DNA of 64,000 nt from the NCBI GenBank assembly GCA_958299035.1, contig CATQJL010000001.1, forward strand, positions 22,489,433-22,553,432, in the 5' to 3' direction. Both the position numbers and the translations under genes were made by a program. The number at the start of each line of letters is the position of its first letter. Within the stretch, counting starts at the first letter, position 1. This document shows positions 54,514 through 64,000 of this stretch, piece after piece. The notes beneath the pieces are model-generated. The model was not told the origin of the DNA. It did no database searches and was given only the letters and a program-made list of their open reading frames with translations. Origin of the DNA: Cylicocyclus nassatus (lineage: Eukaryota > Nematoda > Chromadorea > Rhabditida > Strongylidae).

Positions 54514-55179
54514 AACATTTTCCTAAAATTTGCGAGCGGAATGCGAAATTTCAGCAACGCGTATTTTCCGGCGCCCGCCTGCCCCCGGCGTTTGTCTGAG
54601 TACGGGCTCTGCGGTTTACAAAAGACAGCGCGCCCCCAATAATTTTGCGTATTCTCGCGGAAAGTCCGCGAGAGTGCGGCCACTGCGCTGCAACAAATCT
54701 ATAAAAATTTCGTCACAATTTTCGAGCATTCATTCAAAAATTGGCTAGCATTCTTTCAAATTTCTGCAGGCGGACAGCAAGAAATCAGCTAACTATTTTT
54801 CCGGTGCCTGCTTGCCCAAAAATCGCATGGCCGATTGCCTCAGGTGATTATCTGAGAAGTGGTTGCAATCCTACACTTTGTAAAGTCGTTTTCCTAGCTT
54901 CAGAGCAGAAGCAAGAAAATTATCCCGCTGCTAGGGAAATCAAGATCGCTTTTCAAGTTTGAAGAGTAACTCATGGAGCGGAAGACCCCGCTCACCTCTG
55001 ATTTCACTCCTGCGTTAGAGCTTTTTTTCGCCATTTTCCAGTGTGGATTTTCGGATTTAGAATAGCAAATAGGTCTAAATAAGCACAAAATTTAAAAATC
55101 GACTTCTTGCTCGGACTCTGCCTTCAAGGTAATTTCTTGACTTAAGCTAGTTCACTGGTTTTGGAGAATTATCCAATCG
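54514..55179. other. Intergenic, nothing recognised
   Basis: A GC-rich first half (GCGCCCGCCTGCCCCCGGCG near 54568) resembles sequence left of the LTR element. No supported exon. Confidence 0.4.
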
Positions 55180-56540
55180 TTCCACAAGTTCGTATCGTTT
55201 TCATTTTCGTGCTCATATCCTTGAAAAGCGGATTGATTTGCGGCAAAATGCGTATATCATTTGGAAGGGCGGTTGTGCTACTAATACGTCTACGGATTGC
55301 GGTGAAAAGCTGATTCACTCGGATCTCGCCGCTTTCAAAGATGTAAATCTTGCAAGGCAAAAAGGAGCAATTTTGGCATTTGCGCATTTTTCCTTACGAA
55401 AAAGAAGCGTTTTTGCACAGTTTTTTGTGCCGATTATGGAACATGGCGCTCGCACATCAGTATGAGACAAAAAAAGATTGGATTGCTACAAAAGATCAGA
55501 GGCCGAGCAGTGTGTCCCTGAACAAGACTTTTCGGGGGGACGGGAAGGACGTCCTGCACTGAAAACTACTGTACAGGTAGGCAATGGTCAACCATACCGT
55601 AAGCAATTCAACTGCACCGTCTAAATCAGGTTCAAGCTTAGAAAAAGCCTAACAGGCAGATTCAGTGAGCTTTTTTGCATGAGGAAACATTGCCTCATAC
55701 GGCAAACGTCGTCAAAACTGTCACGATTTGACTGGAAGGTACTTCAGTAGTACCCAAAGTACTCTCCAACTCTCGCTCTATCAGATAACTATTTGCATGA
55801 ATGGTGCCTGTCTCGATTTGAGTAAGTAGTTCGAGCGCTGGTTAGATGACTTTCTTGGGACTCAGCGCGCTGCCGCTTAAAAAATTTAAGTTGAGAAGCA
55901 AACAAGAATGTGCCAAAAGGTCGTGTGCTACAAAGAGGAATAGAATTTTGATTGTTTTTTATTGTAAACTAGCTTGCTTACCCGGCTCCACGCGGCCCTG
56001 TGAAAACACTGTAATAAAAGTCTCATCCCTATCCCTGTACAGGCTTTCCCTGTGCCCACTTCTACACTTCAGTTCTCGTTCCCTGTGTTGTTTTCGAAAT
56101 CAGCATGCCCACTTACCCCTCCTGTGCCAACTCCCAGCCCTGTAGCTCAAACTTTGCAAAAAAATCGATAAAATCGATAAAAGACGATAAAATCGATGAA
56201 AGTAATCGATAATCCTGAAAACTAATATTGTATTCGGAATCCCATGCTCGACTACCCCCTGTGCCAGCTCCCAGCCCCGTAGGTGAACTCTGCAAAAAAT
56301 CAATAAAAATCGATAAAATCGATATCGATCGATGACGAAAAGTAGCCTATGACACCCGAAGTGTATGTGTGCCAAGTTTGGTCCGGATCGGTTCAGAAAT
56401 GGAATTTTCTATTCGGAACATACGTACAGACATACAGACAGACATACATACAAACAGACATTCAGCTTTATATATAAGATTGATTTGTTCGTTTATAAAA
56501 ACGCTACGAACTTATGGAACGAATGTTGATGAATGTTCAG
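55180..56540. repeat. Dispersed repeat, copy 2, carrying a 0.5-kb insertion
   Basis: Matches 1965-2735 in order, but is interrupted at about 55963-56481 by sequence absent from copy 1. The match resumes at TATAAAAACGCTACGAAC (compare TATAAAAACTCTTCGAAC at 2717). Confidence 0.65.
55963..56481. mobile_element. Unclassified insertion with ATCGAT and ACAGACATACA blocks
   Basis: Begins TTGTAAACTAGCTTGCTTAC and ends TTTATATATAAGATTG. Inside: repeated AAAATCGATAAAATCGAT, then CCAAGTTTGGTCCGGATCGG and ACAGACATACAGACAGACAT. Parts recur inverted at 14000-14400. No reading frame and no inverted ends were seen. Confidence 0.55.
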
Positions 56541-56992
56541 TTATTCTGATCCTACAATAGGATCGGAGTGTTTTTTTTTGCAATCACAAATCAATGGCTC
56601 TAAAGGATTCAAGAACGTAAGAGAAGATTGTATGTTGTGACATAGTTGCCCCATGACCAAATACGATTTGAGATTATCTGTCGCTGAAAATCAATAACTT
56701 AATCAACGCACTTCAAGCGCAAGCTGCAACGACGATTAGTTAAGCGGCCGAAGGCGGATACCACAGTCAACCCCGGTTATGAAGAACTATGTCACCGCCA
56801 CAAATTCAAAATCAAGCAGTTTATACAAAGCCTTCAAAACAGTATCAGTAGAAAGATGATTTTGCTTTCTGCTTTCTTCCTTTCTTTTCCGCTTTTTGGA
56901 AATATTACGAAGAAAAAAACAAGACTTTTTACTGACATGCTGCATATAATCTATGAGGCTTGAACTGGCCTCTGCTGTACTGATTAATTTAG

Positions 56993-57084
56993 GTCTGTGA
57001 GATTCTCAAAGACTACATACTACGTATGCTGGGTGCTCCTCGTCAGTTTTGGCATGTACAGTCTGTATATGAACCTTTCAAAAG
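56993..57084 (+). CDS. Gene 4 exon a
   Basis: Acceptor TTAATTTAG, donor AAAG/GTGCGT. Encodes VCEILKDYILRMLGAPRQFW then HVQSVYEPFK. Phase 2 joins exon b. Confidence 0.55.
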
Positions 57085-60000
57085 GTGCGTTTTCAAGAAA
57101 AACAGCGCTCAGAGTACGCTTCGTGATGTATCTAAGAGTGCTGTGCCTTCGCTTCATAACCGCTTGAGACGGGAGGTACAGGGTTTATCAAACGCAGTGT
57201 CGCTTGCGTCAGCATCTCCATTCTCGCGCTAGATTCTTTCTTTTCACGAACATGCTCTCTAATCACTTTTCCAGAGAGAGCGTGGGAAAGGCGGAGCCTC
57301 AGTCGAATGGAAGTGATTAGATGGCACGTTCGGGGAAGAGACGCAGAGTCCAGCACGGAAGTGGAGATGCCGATGCAAGTGCTGCGTTTGATAAGCCCTA
57401 TATACCGGGCGCTTGGAAGTGGTGAAAGCTCGCTAGATATGGTTTCGGAGCAGAAAGCAAAGGGAGTGTCGTATATGGAGGCTACTGCACCACGAACGCG
57501 CAAAAGCGGTATTGATTGAGAACGCGCGGCGGGCGTGTATATTCACCGTTTTAAATACTACGCTGCGCTCCTTGGATAATAAAGCCGCGTTCGCCCCCAA
57601 AGATATTGGACGAATTTGAAACGCAAAAGTACCCTGATCGAAGACGCGGCAGCGAGCGCATTCTTCTTCGCCGAGCGCGACAGCAAGCACAAACTTGATT
57701 TTTTACATTTTTTGAAGTTCCAGACGTCGATCTTAGTACGCTTGTGTGTTTAAAATTTATCCCGGCTTTCAAGCGCACGATTTTTGAAGCATTAGAAGGC
57801 AGAAGTGGAACGCGTGGTTTTTTGTGACTTCTTTTCATGCTTTTGAGTTTAGAGTACCCGTGATGTTTCACAATAAAGTGGAATATCAGTAGAGTCAACT
57901 AGATTATGACAAGGGTGGGAAGAAAGTAAAACCGCTAAAGGAGTTCTACGTGCTGATTGTTTATTGATAAAGTATCTTTTTCAGCCTTAATCTATAGACT
58001 CAGTTGTTAACATTACCAAGAAGCGAAAAGAAAATCTATCGATAGCGTTATCGATAAAGTTACGGCTTCTTCGCAAACTTATTGCCAATTCTGATTTCAC
58101 CTGTATGTAAGGGTAGAAAACAGAAAAGTTTGAATCAATTTTTAGTTGTAGTTTTTACCAAAAGCTGGAATTTTAGAAATCATTTGTGGCCCTACACTAG
58201 TGCAAATATAGACTGTGCAAAATATATACTTTGAGGCTTGAAACTACAGTAAGGATCTTTATGACGAAGTCAAATCAGCCCCTGGTGTTGAAGCGTCTAA
58301 ATTGCCTCTCATTATTCGTGAAAGAAGAATCGCAGCGGCTGTGCTAGGACGGCATCCGCCGAAGTTCACCGAAATGTTCGCATCAGCTTTCTGTTCAGAG
58401 TATACTAGTTCTGAAGGTTATCATACAGCTACTTCGACATGGCACGCCTTTATATACAGGGTGTCCCAAAAAATGTATCGAACGTTTGATCGTTAATATC
58501 TCTCTTCCCAAGAAGTCTTTTGCCTTGCTCCAGGTACCGTTTTGTAGAGCTGGCTTCAACTTAGATTTGCATTATAGAACGAATCACCCATCTCTCTTCA
58601 TTACTGTAGGATTACGGTAGAATCTTGAAACATATGGTGTCAATGTGGAAAAAGCTGCCGTTTTAAAAATTTTCAAAAAATTGTGAAAACTTGTTTATTG
58701 GGGTTTTTATGGACGCTGAGTTCAATACTCAACTATTCTCAAGGTTGCGAAGCTTTCTAAACGGTGTAACCGCAATTTTTAGGAACACTGGAAAAATGGC
58801 CGCTACCTCTTACCTGGCATAACTCTTCAATAAAACGTCATAATAAGTTGGGAACTTTACAGTTACAATCAGCAACTCTAATTAGCCTAGTGCAAAAGCT
58901 TTCGAGCTGTTTTGTTTCCTTTCTGAGGCAAAATATGGCCTTTCATTGCTTAAAACCCTCTTTGAAGTTTGTACCGTAATCCTACAGTAATGAAGAGAAA
59001 TGAGTGATTCGTTCTATAATGCAAATCTAAGTTGAAGCCGGTCCTACAGATTGGTACCTGAAGCAAGAGAAAAGACTTTTTAGAAGAGAGATATTAACGA
59101 TCAAACGTTCGATACATTTTTTTGGGGACACCCTGTATATAATATATATCAGTGGCGTACCGAGGGGGGAGGGGGGGCGGGGGGGGGGGGCGCGCCCCTT
59201 CCCCCGAGAATGGGTCGCGAAATTTTTGATTACTTATATGGGTTATAAAAATGTGCAAGTGACTTGTTTATTTTTGTAAATAATTGAAATAATTTTTAAA
59301 AATTTTTAAAAATTCTAATTAGCCTTGTAAATAAATTTTTTTCGGGGGCGTGGCTGACGCCACGCCCCCTTTTTCCAGATTTTAGGGGTCGGGGACCCGC
59401 AAAAATTTTGAGAAGCACCCCAAAAAATTTTTCGGAGTGCGTGGCTAACGTTACGCACCTTCTTTAGAAAAATTTTTTTGTCGCCCCCCCCCCCAAGGCC
59501 GAAATCCTGGGTACGCCACTGATATATATATATATATCTGCTTTAGCTTCGGGTACAGTAGGTGACGTGAAATCTAGTTTTCAAATTTTTTTTCCAGTTT
59601 TTGCTTACATAGGCTTTCACTGTGACGATTACAAACTATTTGATCCTAAAGGACATTGCGAGATGCGGTAGGGGTGTATTTGCAAAAAAAAAACAAACCA
59701 ACATAAATATTTCGTCCTTCTCTTTTCAGCAATTATCTCTCGGTTTGGTTGCTCCTCAAAGTCACATCGAGGCTCAACCCGACGTTTTCACCATGTACAA
59801 CTTTGACTAATTCTCATTCTTATTAAAATCCCAAACATAATTTCAGTGTTTTTTCAGTCTGCGTGGCTTTTTGAAATTGATAAAGGTAACATTTTGTCTT
59901 GACCAAATCCGTTAGTGGGAATATGAGCCTCACTGTAACGACGCTTCTCCACTGCGTGATATTTCGGAGAAATTTCAGATTGTGAGAAAGCTTCTTGGAG

Positions 60001-60089
60001 ATTCGCGACGAAATCACAAAACCATCTATGCGCGCATGGCTGTAGAAAATTTTAGACAGCAAGATTACAAAGCTGTGATTGCTCTGTGA
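56993..60089 (+). CDS. Uncharacterised spliced gene 4, six exons, partial
   Basis: Exons: 56993-57084, 58250-58452 (3' end disrupted), 59613-59675, 59730-59794, 59858-59885, 59916-60089, ending at TGA. All joins keep phase except the one across the transposons at 58453-59521. The protein is soluble-looking: no signal peptide or membrane helix, mixed helix. I do not recognise the family. The fit of phases and the even amino-acid composition make a real conserved gene likely, with its 5' end upstream. Confidence 0.55.
57135..57425. mobile_element. Palindromic MITE in a gene 4 intron
   Basis: TTTATCAAACGCAG..GCTTGCGTCAGCATCTCCA at the left faces TGGAGATGCCGATGCAAG..CTGCGTTTGATAAG at the right. 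A related segment lies at 38165-38230. Confidence 0.65.
57600..57800. repeat. Dispersed repeat, inverted relative to 60105-60440
   Basis: GACGCGGCAGCGAGCGCATT, CTTCGCCGAGCGCGACAGCA and TTAGTACGCTTGTGTGTTT recur in reverse complement at 60105-60400. Confidence 0.6.
58250..58452 (+). CDS. Gene 4 exon b, interrupted by a MITE
   Basis: Acceptor AACTACAG. Encodes KDLYDEVKSAPGVEASKLPL, IIRERRIAAAVLGRHPPKFT and EMFASAFCSEYTSSEGYHTA. The frame runs straight into the TATACAGGG end of a foldback element, so the natural donor is displaced or lost. Confidence 0.6.
58453..59141. mobile_element. CAGGGTGTCCC foldback element, copy 1
   Basis: TATACAGGGTGTCCCAAAAA at the left and GGGGACACCCTGTATA at the right. 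The arms are complementary for about 190 bases (for example GGTACCGTTTTGTAGAGCTGG against its near mirror). Lands at the end of gene 4 exon b. Confidence 0.85.
59150..59521. mobile_element. GGCGTA-end MITE, copy 2
   Basis: CAGTGGCGTACC at the left and GGTACGCCACTG at the right. Long G and C runs and a GTGGC(T/G)(G/A)ACG pair lie inside. Starts eight bases after the preceding foldback and is followed by a TA microsatellite. Confidence 0.8.
59613..59675 (+). CDS. Gene 4 exon c
   Basis: Acceptor CTTACATAG, donor GGT/GTATTT. Encodes AFTVTITNYLILKDIARCGR plus G. The next intron is 54 bases. Confidence 0.5.
59730..59794 (+). CDS. Gene 4 exon d
   Basis: Acceptor CTCTTTTCAG, donor ACCAT/GTACAA. Encodes QLSLGLVAPQSHIEAQPDVF. 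If the donor is not used the frame stops at 59808-59810. Confidence 0.5.
59858..59885 (+). CDS. Gene 4 exon e (28 bases)
   Basis: Acceptor GTTTTTTCAG, donor AAG/GTAACA. Encodes LRGFLKLIK. It joins the last exon in phase 0 across a 30-base intron. Confidence 0.45.
59916..60089 (+). CDS. Gene 4 last exon
   Basis: Acceptor CCGTTAG. Encodes WEYEPHCNDASPLRDISEKF, QIVRKLLGDSRRNHKTIYAR and MAVENFRQQDYKAVIAL, then TGA. Strong coding character (charged helices, no low complexity). Confidence 0.6.
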   Translation, partial: WEYEPHCNDASPLRDISEKFQIVRKLLGDSRRNHKTIYARMAVENFRQQDYKAVIAL

Positions 60090-60104
60090 CGATAGTGCTT
60101 GATG

Positions 60105-60440
60105 CTAATCGAGTTCGGAAAACACAAGCGTACTAACATCGGCATTTGAAGCTTTAAAAAGCTTTAGGTCACTGATGGGCCCTGTGGTTTGAAGTGTTAA
60201 TCTATTGGGAAGCACTTCAAGAGGTGTAGAGTTTACTCGGTTTGTTTGAAAAGTTTCACCGTAAACTAGCAAAATCAAAAACTTCAAAAGCATACGACCC
60301 ACCGGTGGGTCGTATTGTCGTGAATGTGTTAAAAAACTAAGTTCGTGCTCGCTGTCGCGCTCGGCGAAGAAAACTGCGCTCGCTGCCGCGTTGCCGATCA
60401 AGATACGCTTTGCGGTTCGAATTCGTCAAGATATTGCGCC
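60105..60440. repeat. Dispersed repeat (partner of 57600-57800)
   Basis: CACAAGCGTACTAACATCG and TGTCGCGCTCGGCGAAGAAA match 57600-57740 in reverse complement. Short GACCCACCGGTGGGTC palindrome at about 60297. Confidence 0.6.
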
Positions 60441-61293
60441 TTCGTAGTGCAGCAGCCCATACAACCCAAACGTACAACGACCACTCAGACAAAACCATTT
60501 AGGAAGTTATTGACTGACCCGCTCCATAGTAGTATTTCAAGAAACGCGCTCAGTTTTGCAAGCCTGAAACGAAAAAGTGGCTTGTACAAAGCAGAGGCAA
60601 GACAATACACAAATCTGATAGCGTATGTAGAGTAAGGTTTGAAGAATTTTCAGAAAATTTTCAAAATTTCGCGACGTTATTTCTTCCATTACTCGTCATC
60701 TTATATTCATGCATTTCACTTGAGTTGTGGATTTTGTTTTTTCATGGACTTTTTCCACCGCCAAAAAACTATATTTAAGCAAGAAATCTGGTTTTTATCT
60801 TTGCATTTTTTTTCAATAATTGACAAAAACTCACTATGATAGATGCTGCGCTCCAATCTAGTCAATTGCAAATGCTTTGCTTTCGGGTTTTCATTTGCCT
60901 TCTCGGCTCTTCTCAATTGAGTCGCGCAGGAGATTCGCCCACAAAATGGACGTTCCGGTGTCCGGTGCACCGGCGGGAGTCATCATTTTAGCATCGTCCC
61001 GATTTTGGTGCGATTTTGTTCCGAAGTGCACTACGCGCGTATATCATAGTGGAGGTTTTGGAAATTGCGAAATAATTGCCATTTCTGAATTGATTGATTT
61101 CCGCTAAATAGTGCTCTTTTCTTCAACGATTTTGCTTCCGCTCCTTCCTTTACATTGTTTTGATCGCTCATTGACATCATTCAAGATTTGTATAACGTAG
61201 GCTGTTATTATCTAGAGGTGATGTCATTTTTTTCATGAATGATGTTCTTTGACTGAGCATGTCTATTTTGTCTTTTTTACATTATTTCATCGA
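60441..61293. other. No supported gene
   Basis: An open stretch at 60940-61107 begins ATGGACGTTCCGGTG after a CGCGCAG, but lacks splice or family support. Confidence 0.35.
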
Positions 61294-62007
61294 TATACAG
61301 GGTGTCCCAAAAAGATGTGTACACCGTTTGATCGTCAATAATTTTCTTGCTTTTGTTCTTTTGTCGAGCTTGAGGTACCATTCTGTAAGGCAAGGTTTGA
61401 CTTAGATTTAGAATGACTTAGATTTTTTTTTTAGAGTTTGGAACAAATCATAATCATTGTTTATTACTTTACCGTAGGATTACGCTATAACTTTCAGCAT
61501 ATAGCGTCACTGTGGAATAGGCTTTTTGATGAAATAATTTCAAAATATTTTGAAAATTTGTGTAGCAAGCTACTCAAACGTGCTGATTCCACTACATAGC
61601 ATTTTACCAGTTTTTCGAGCTTTTTGATAGCGTATTCACATCTCTGACAAAAATTGGAAAAACATTTGTTACCCTAAATCTGAAATAACTTATGAAAGAA
61701 GCACTATACTGAAGTGCAAAACTCATATTTAGAATCAGCGACTGATTAGCCCATTATTGATTAGATTTTCTGCCTTGTTTGGCTTTCTTTCTGAGCCAAA
61801 ATACCGCTTTTCATGGCTTGAATCCCTCCTTAGAGTTCCTACCACAATCCTACAGTAATGAAGAGCGAATGGTGATTCGTTCCACATTGTAAATCTAAGA
61901 TTTAGCTTACCCTACAGAATGTTACCTCAAGCTCTGCAAAAGACATTTAAACAAGAGAGTTATTGACGAGCAAACAGTGTGCACGTCTTTTTAAGACACT
62001 CTGTATA
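61294..62007. mobile_element. CAGGGTGTCCC foldback element, copy 2
   Basis: TATACAGGGTGTCCCAAAAA at the left and a decayed AAGACACTCTGTATA at the right. The inner arms match 58453-59141 (GAGGTACCATTCTGTA and TACAGAATGTTACCTC; CCTACAGTAATGAAGAG). Confidence 0.8.
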
Positions 62008-62569
62008 GCATAATTGACAAGCTTTAATCCACTGCTTATCTTACAACAATAGTTTAGGCTATTTCATTTTAGATTAAACCGCCTGTCCAAAGTAGCATTT
62101 CTAGTAAAGATCTCTGCGTTTTTGTTGAATATCGAAGGGGGGGCGTCTTTTTCTTGATTTCTATCAGGATGTCATAGGACACCTTTTCACTCAGCAAACC
62201 TGCGGAATGCTTTTCCAGACTTGAGCTTGAGTTAATATTTATAGCGAGCTTTAGTAAGAGAATAGTCAGAATTCGAAGTGGCCAATTCAAGCAAGCTGCC
62301 CACCGTTTCATGCAGCATTTAGCGCTGATTTCGAATTTTGAACGAACCCGGCTCTGCACTGCCAAATTTGCGCTGCATGCATGATTTCTTGGCAAAATAA
62401 CGTTTAACGGCGATTAACATTTAAAGGCATTTAACGGCTTACAACTTCGCCCACATAGGTGCTAAGCGGATATGAAATCAGATTCGGAGTCAGCGTTTCA
62501 TACTGCACTTAATGGTATGCAGCCTATTTAGATTGGCCACTTCGATTTTTAATCATTTCCTTGTAAGAT

Positions 62570-63404
62570 TATTAGGTTGTAAAGAAAGTTCCCGGACACT
62601 TTTGAAAATTTCATTTTCAACGGCATTTCGGCTTTCGGTTGGATTTTAACACCAAGTTTTTTTATACTGTTCAGTAGAGGAAATCCTGAAGTTAACAAGC
62701 CTTTCGACTTTTATCGATGCCAAGACATGTTTGATCTGCACGTCAAGAAGAGGAATCTCTTCAACCACGAAAATTTCCCAATTTTTCTTCCTACGGCCAT
62801 TTTTTTGTGCAATTCGAGGATTGCGATTTGCGCTCAGAAATTACAAGCTGTCGAACTTACCTCTGACTGCAACTCTTTTCGCAGCTGGCGTCGCTTCTGC
62901 GGGGATCGCCACACTAGATGATGGGTCCAAAAGATGTGCGAGGCATCACCCCATCAATGTTACCAGTAATCGAAAATTTGGTCCTTTCTGTGCAGAACTA
63001 GAAGACTTCAAATTCAGAAAAATGGTGCATTTTTGGGGGCAAAAAAATGGTCGATTTTTCAAACTTTCCAAAGAAAATTTTTTCAGATGGTCCTTTAAAA
63101 CATGAGTGGTCACCATAACAGCCTCAGCAGACCTCTATATAACTACAGCATCTGGGCTCTCCAGCTCTCATCATGCTGTGATAATCCTGCACAAATAGGC
63201 CACTTTTCGCGACAACCTTCCCTTCTGCGCATGCTGGTGGACCGCAGTGAGGTGCTGAGAAGCCAGCAAAACAAATATATGTTGTGGACAAAATTGTCTT
63301 TGTAAAGAAGTTTGAAGCTTTGAAAAAGAATCAATTTGCTTGAAGTTACAACGATTTGAAAAAAATTTTCGCAAGGGCCCGGGAACTTTCTTTACAACCT
63401 AATA
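62570..63404. mobile_element. Mariner-type nonautonomous element
   Basis: TATTAGGTTGTAAAGAAAGT at the left and ACTTTCTTTACAACCTAATA at the right, with TA edges and GTTCCCGG/CCGGGAAC just inside. Several short frames but no recognisable transposase. Confidence 0.8.
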
Positions 63405-64000
63405 AATATCAAATGTAAGCAAAAGGTTTCACCCTAAATAACACAGAAGACAAAATATAATAAAAACTTTTGAAATTTATAGCGTAAATCTCTTAGTCGA
63501 TAGTATAGCATCTTTCCAGGCTTGCATTCCTTATGTGGAAAGTAGTGGCTAGAAATTCAGAAGTTTATTAGCTAATTTGGACTAAAACTGATCCATGCCT
63601 TATTATTTCTCCCTAGTCAGACCTTTACAATCCTTCTAATGCCGAAGTTTGAGCAAACATGTCAATAAATGCCTGCTCTCTACAGCTTTTTCTATCCTTG
63701 CCATAATACCTTCTCCCCATCCCTCTACTCTCCAGAGAGCACCATAAAGTTGGAATGTTCACGTGTGCGCCGTTTTTCCTGCATACTTAGTTCAAGCCTC
63801 TCCCTCTGCCGCACTTCTCCTTTTGGTTCACCTTCTAATGAAGTTAGAGGAGTACAACTATTTTGCACTTTTCATTCTAGCTCTAGCTTTCCGTCTTCCT
63901 TCGTCCATAGTCATTTTCATCTCACTGTATTATCCCAAAACCTCTCACCCAACCAAAATGACTTTCACTCTATGCAAGAATTTTCCAGCGCTCTCCAGAG
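63405..64000. other. Window end, pyrimidine-rich, nothing recognised
   Basis: From 63600 the + strand is rich in CTCTC/CCTTCT. No exon or repeat family could be named. Confidence 0.35.

Noticed and set aside
59586..59667. An alternative exon reading FAYIGFHCDDYKLFDPKGHC.
   Set aside because: Although open, its phase does not join the following well-supported exon; the frame starting at 59613 joins all later exons in phase.
62727..63105. A transposase inside the mariner-type element.
   Set aside because: The open frames lack mariner signature residues and overlap one another; the element appears nonautonomous.

Overview
The window looks like a repeat-rich piece of a nematode genome, probably a parasitic clade V (strongylid-like) worm. 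Three things point there: introns of about 50 bases ending in TTTCAG-type acceptors, two gene families I know mainly from nematodes, and RTE-type and Ty3/gypsy-type retroelements beside many mariner/Tc1-type foldback elements. Family names are from memory of motifs; no database search was possible.

Genes, all on the + strand and all spliced. (1) An acyltransferase-3 plus SGNH protein of the nematode OAC type has nine recognisable exons from 2924 to 16152. It is cut by two large repeat-filled introns and carries at least one frame break. (2) A short uncharacterised gene candidate starts at 20703, with a possible last exon at 22089-22242. (3) A DUF1647-type protein, probably a type II membrane protein, has ten exons from 25651 to 35650 with consistent splice phases throughout. 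(4) An uncharacterised gene has six exons from 56993 to 60089 and is interrupted by two back-to-back DNA transposons.

Mobile elements. A nearly full-length RTE-type LINE (17619-20660, minus strand) is flanked by a perfect 16-base target duplication and begins with a tRNA-like sequence. It sits just upstream of gene 2. A Ty3/gypsy LTR retrotransposon (47136-54508) has 5-base target duplications, a primer binding site, a polypurine tract, one frame break in pol, and an unusual extension of about 400 residues after integrase. A decayed Penelope-like reverse transcriptase lies at about 39965-41190. From 36.2 to 45.3 kb there is a cluster of large inverted-repeat (foldback) elements. These include an inverted dimer of a Tc1-like transposon end and a 2.7-kb nested palindrome. 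Smaller MITEs are scattered everywhere, mostly inside introns.

Layout: 1-16152 OAC gene with swollen introns; 17.6-20.7 kb LINE; 20.7-22.2 kb gene 2; 25.6-35.7 kb DUF1647 gene; 36.2-45.3 kb foldback and Penelope cluster; 47.1-54.5 kb LTR element; 55-56.6 kb dispersed repeat; 57-60.1 kb gene 4; 61-63.4 kb MITEs. I found no rRNA gene, no convincing functional tRNA gene and no CRISPR array.
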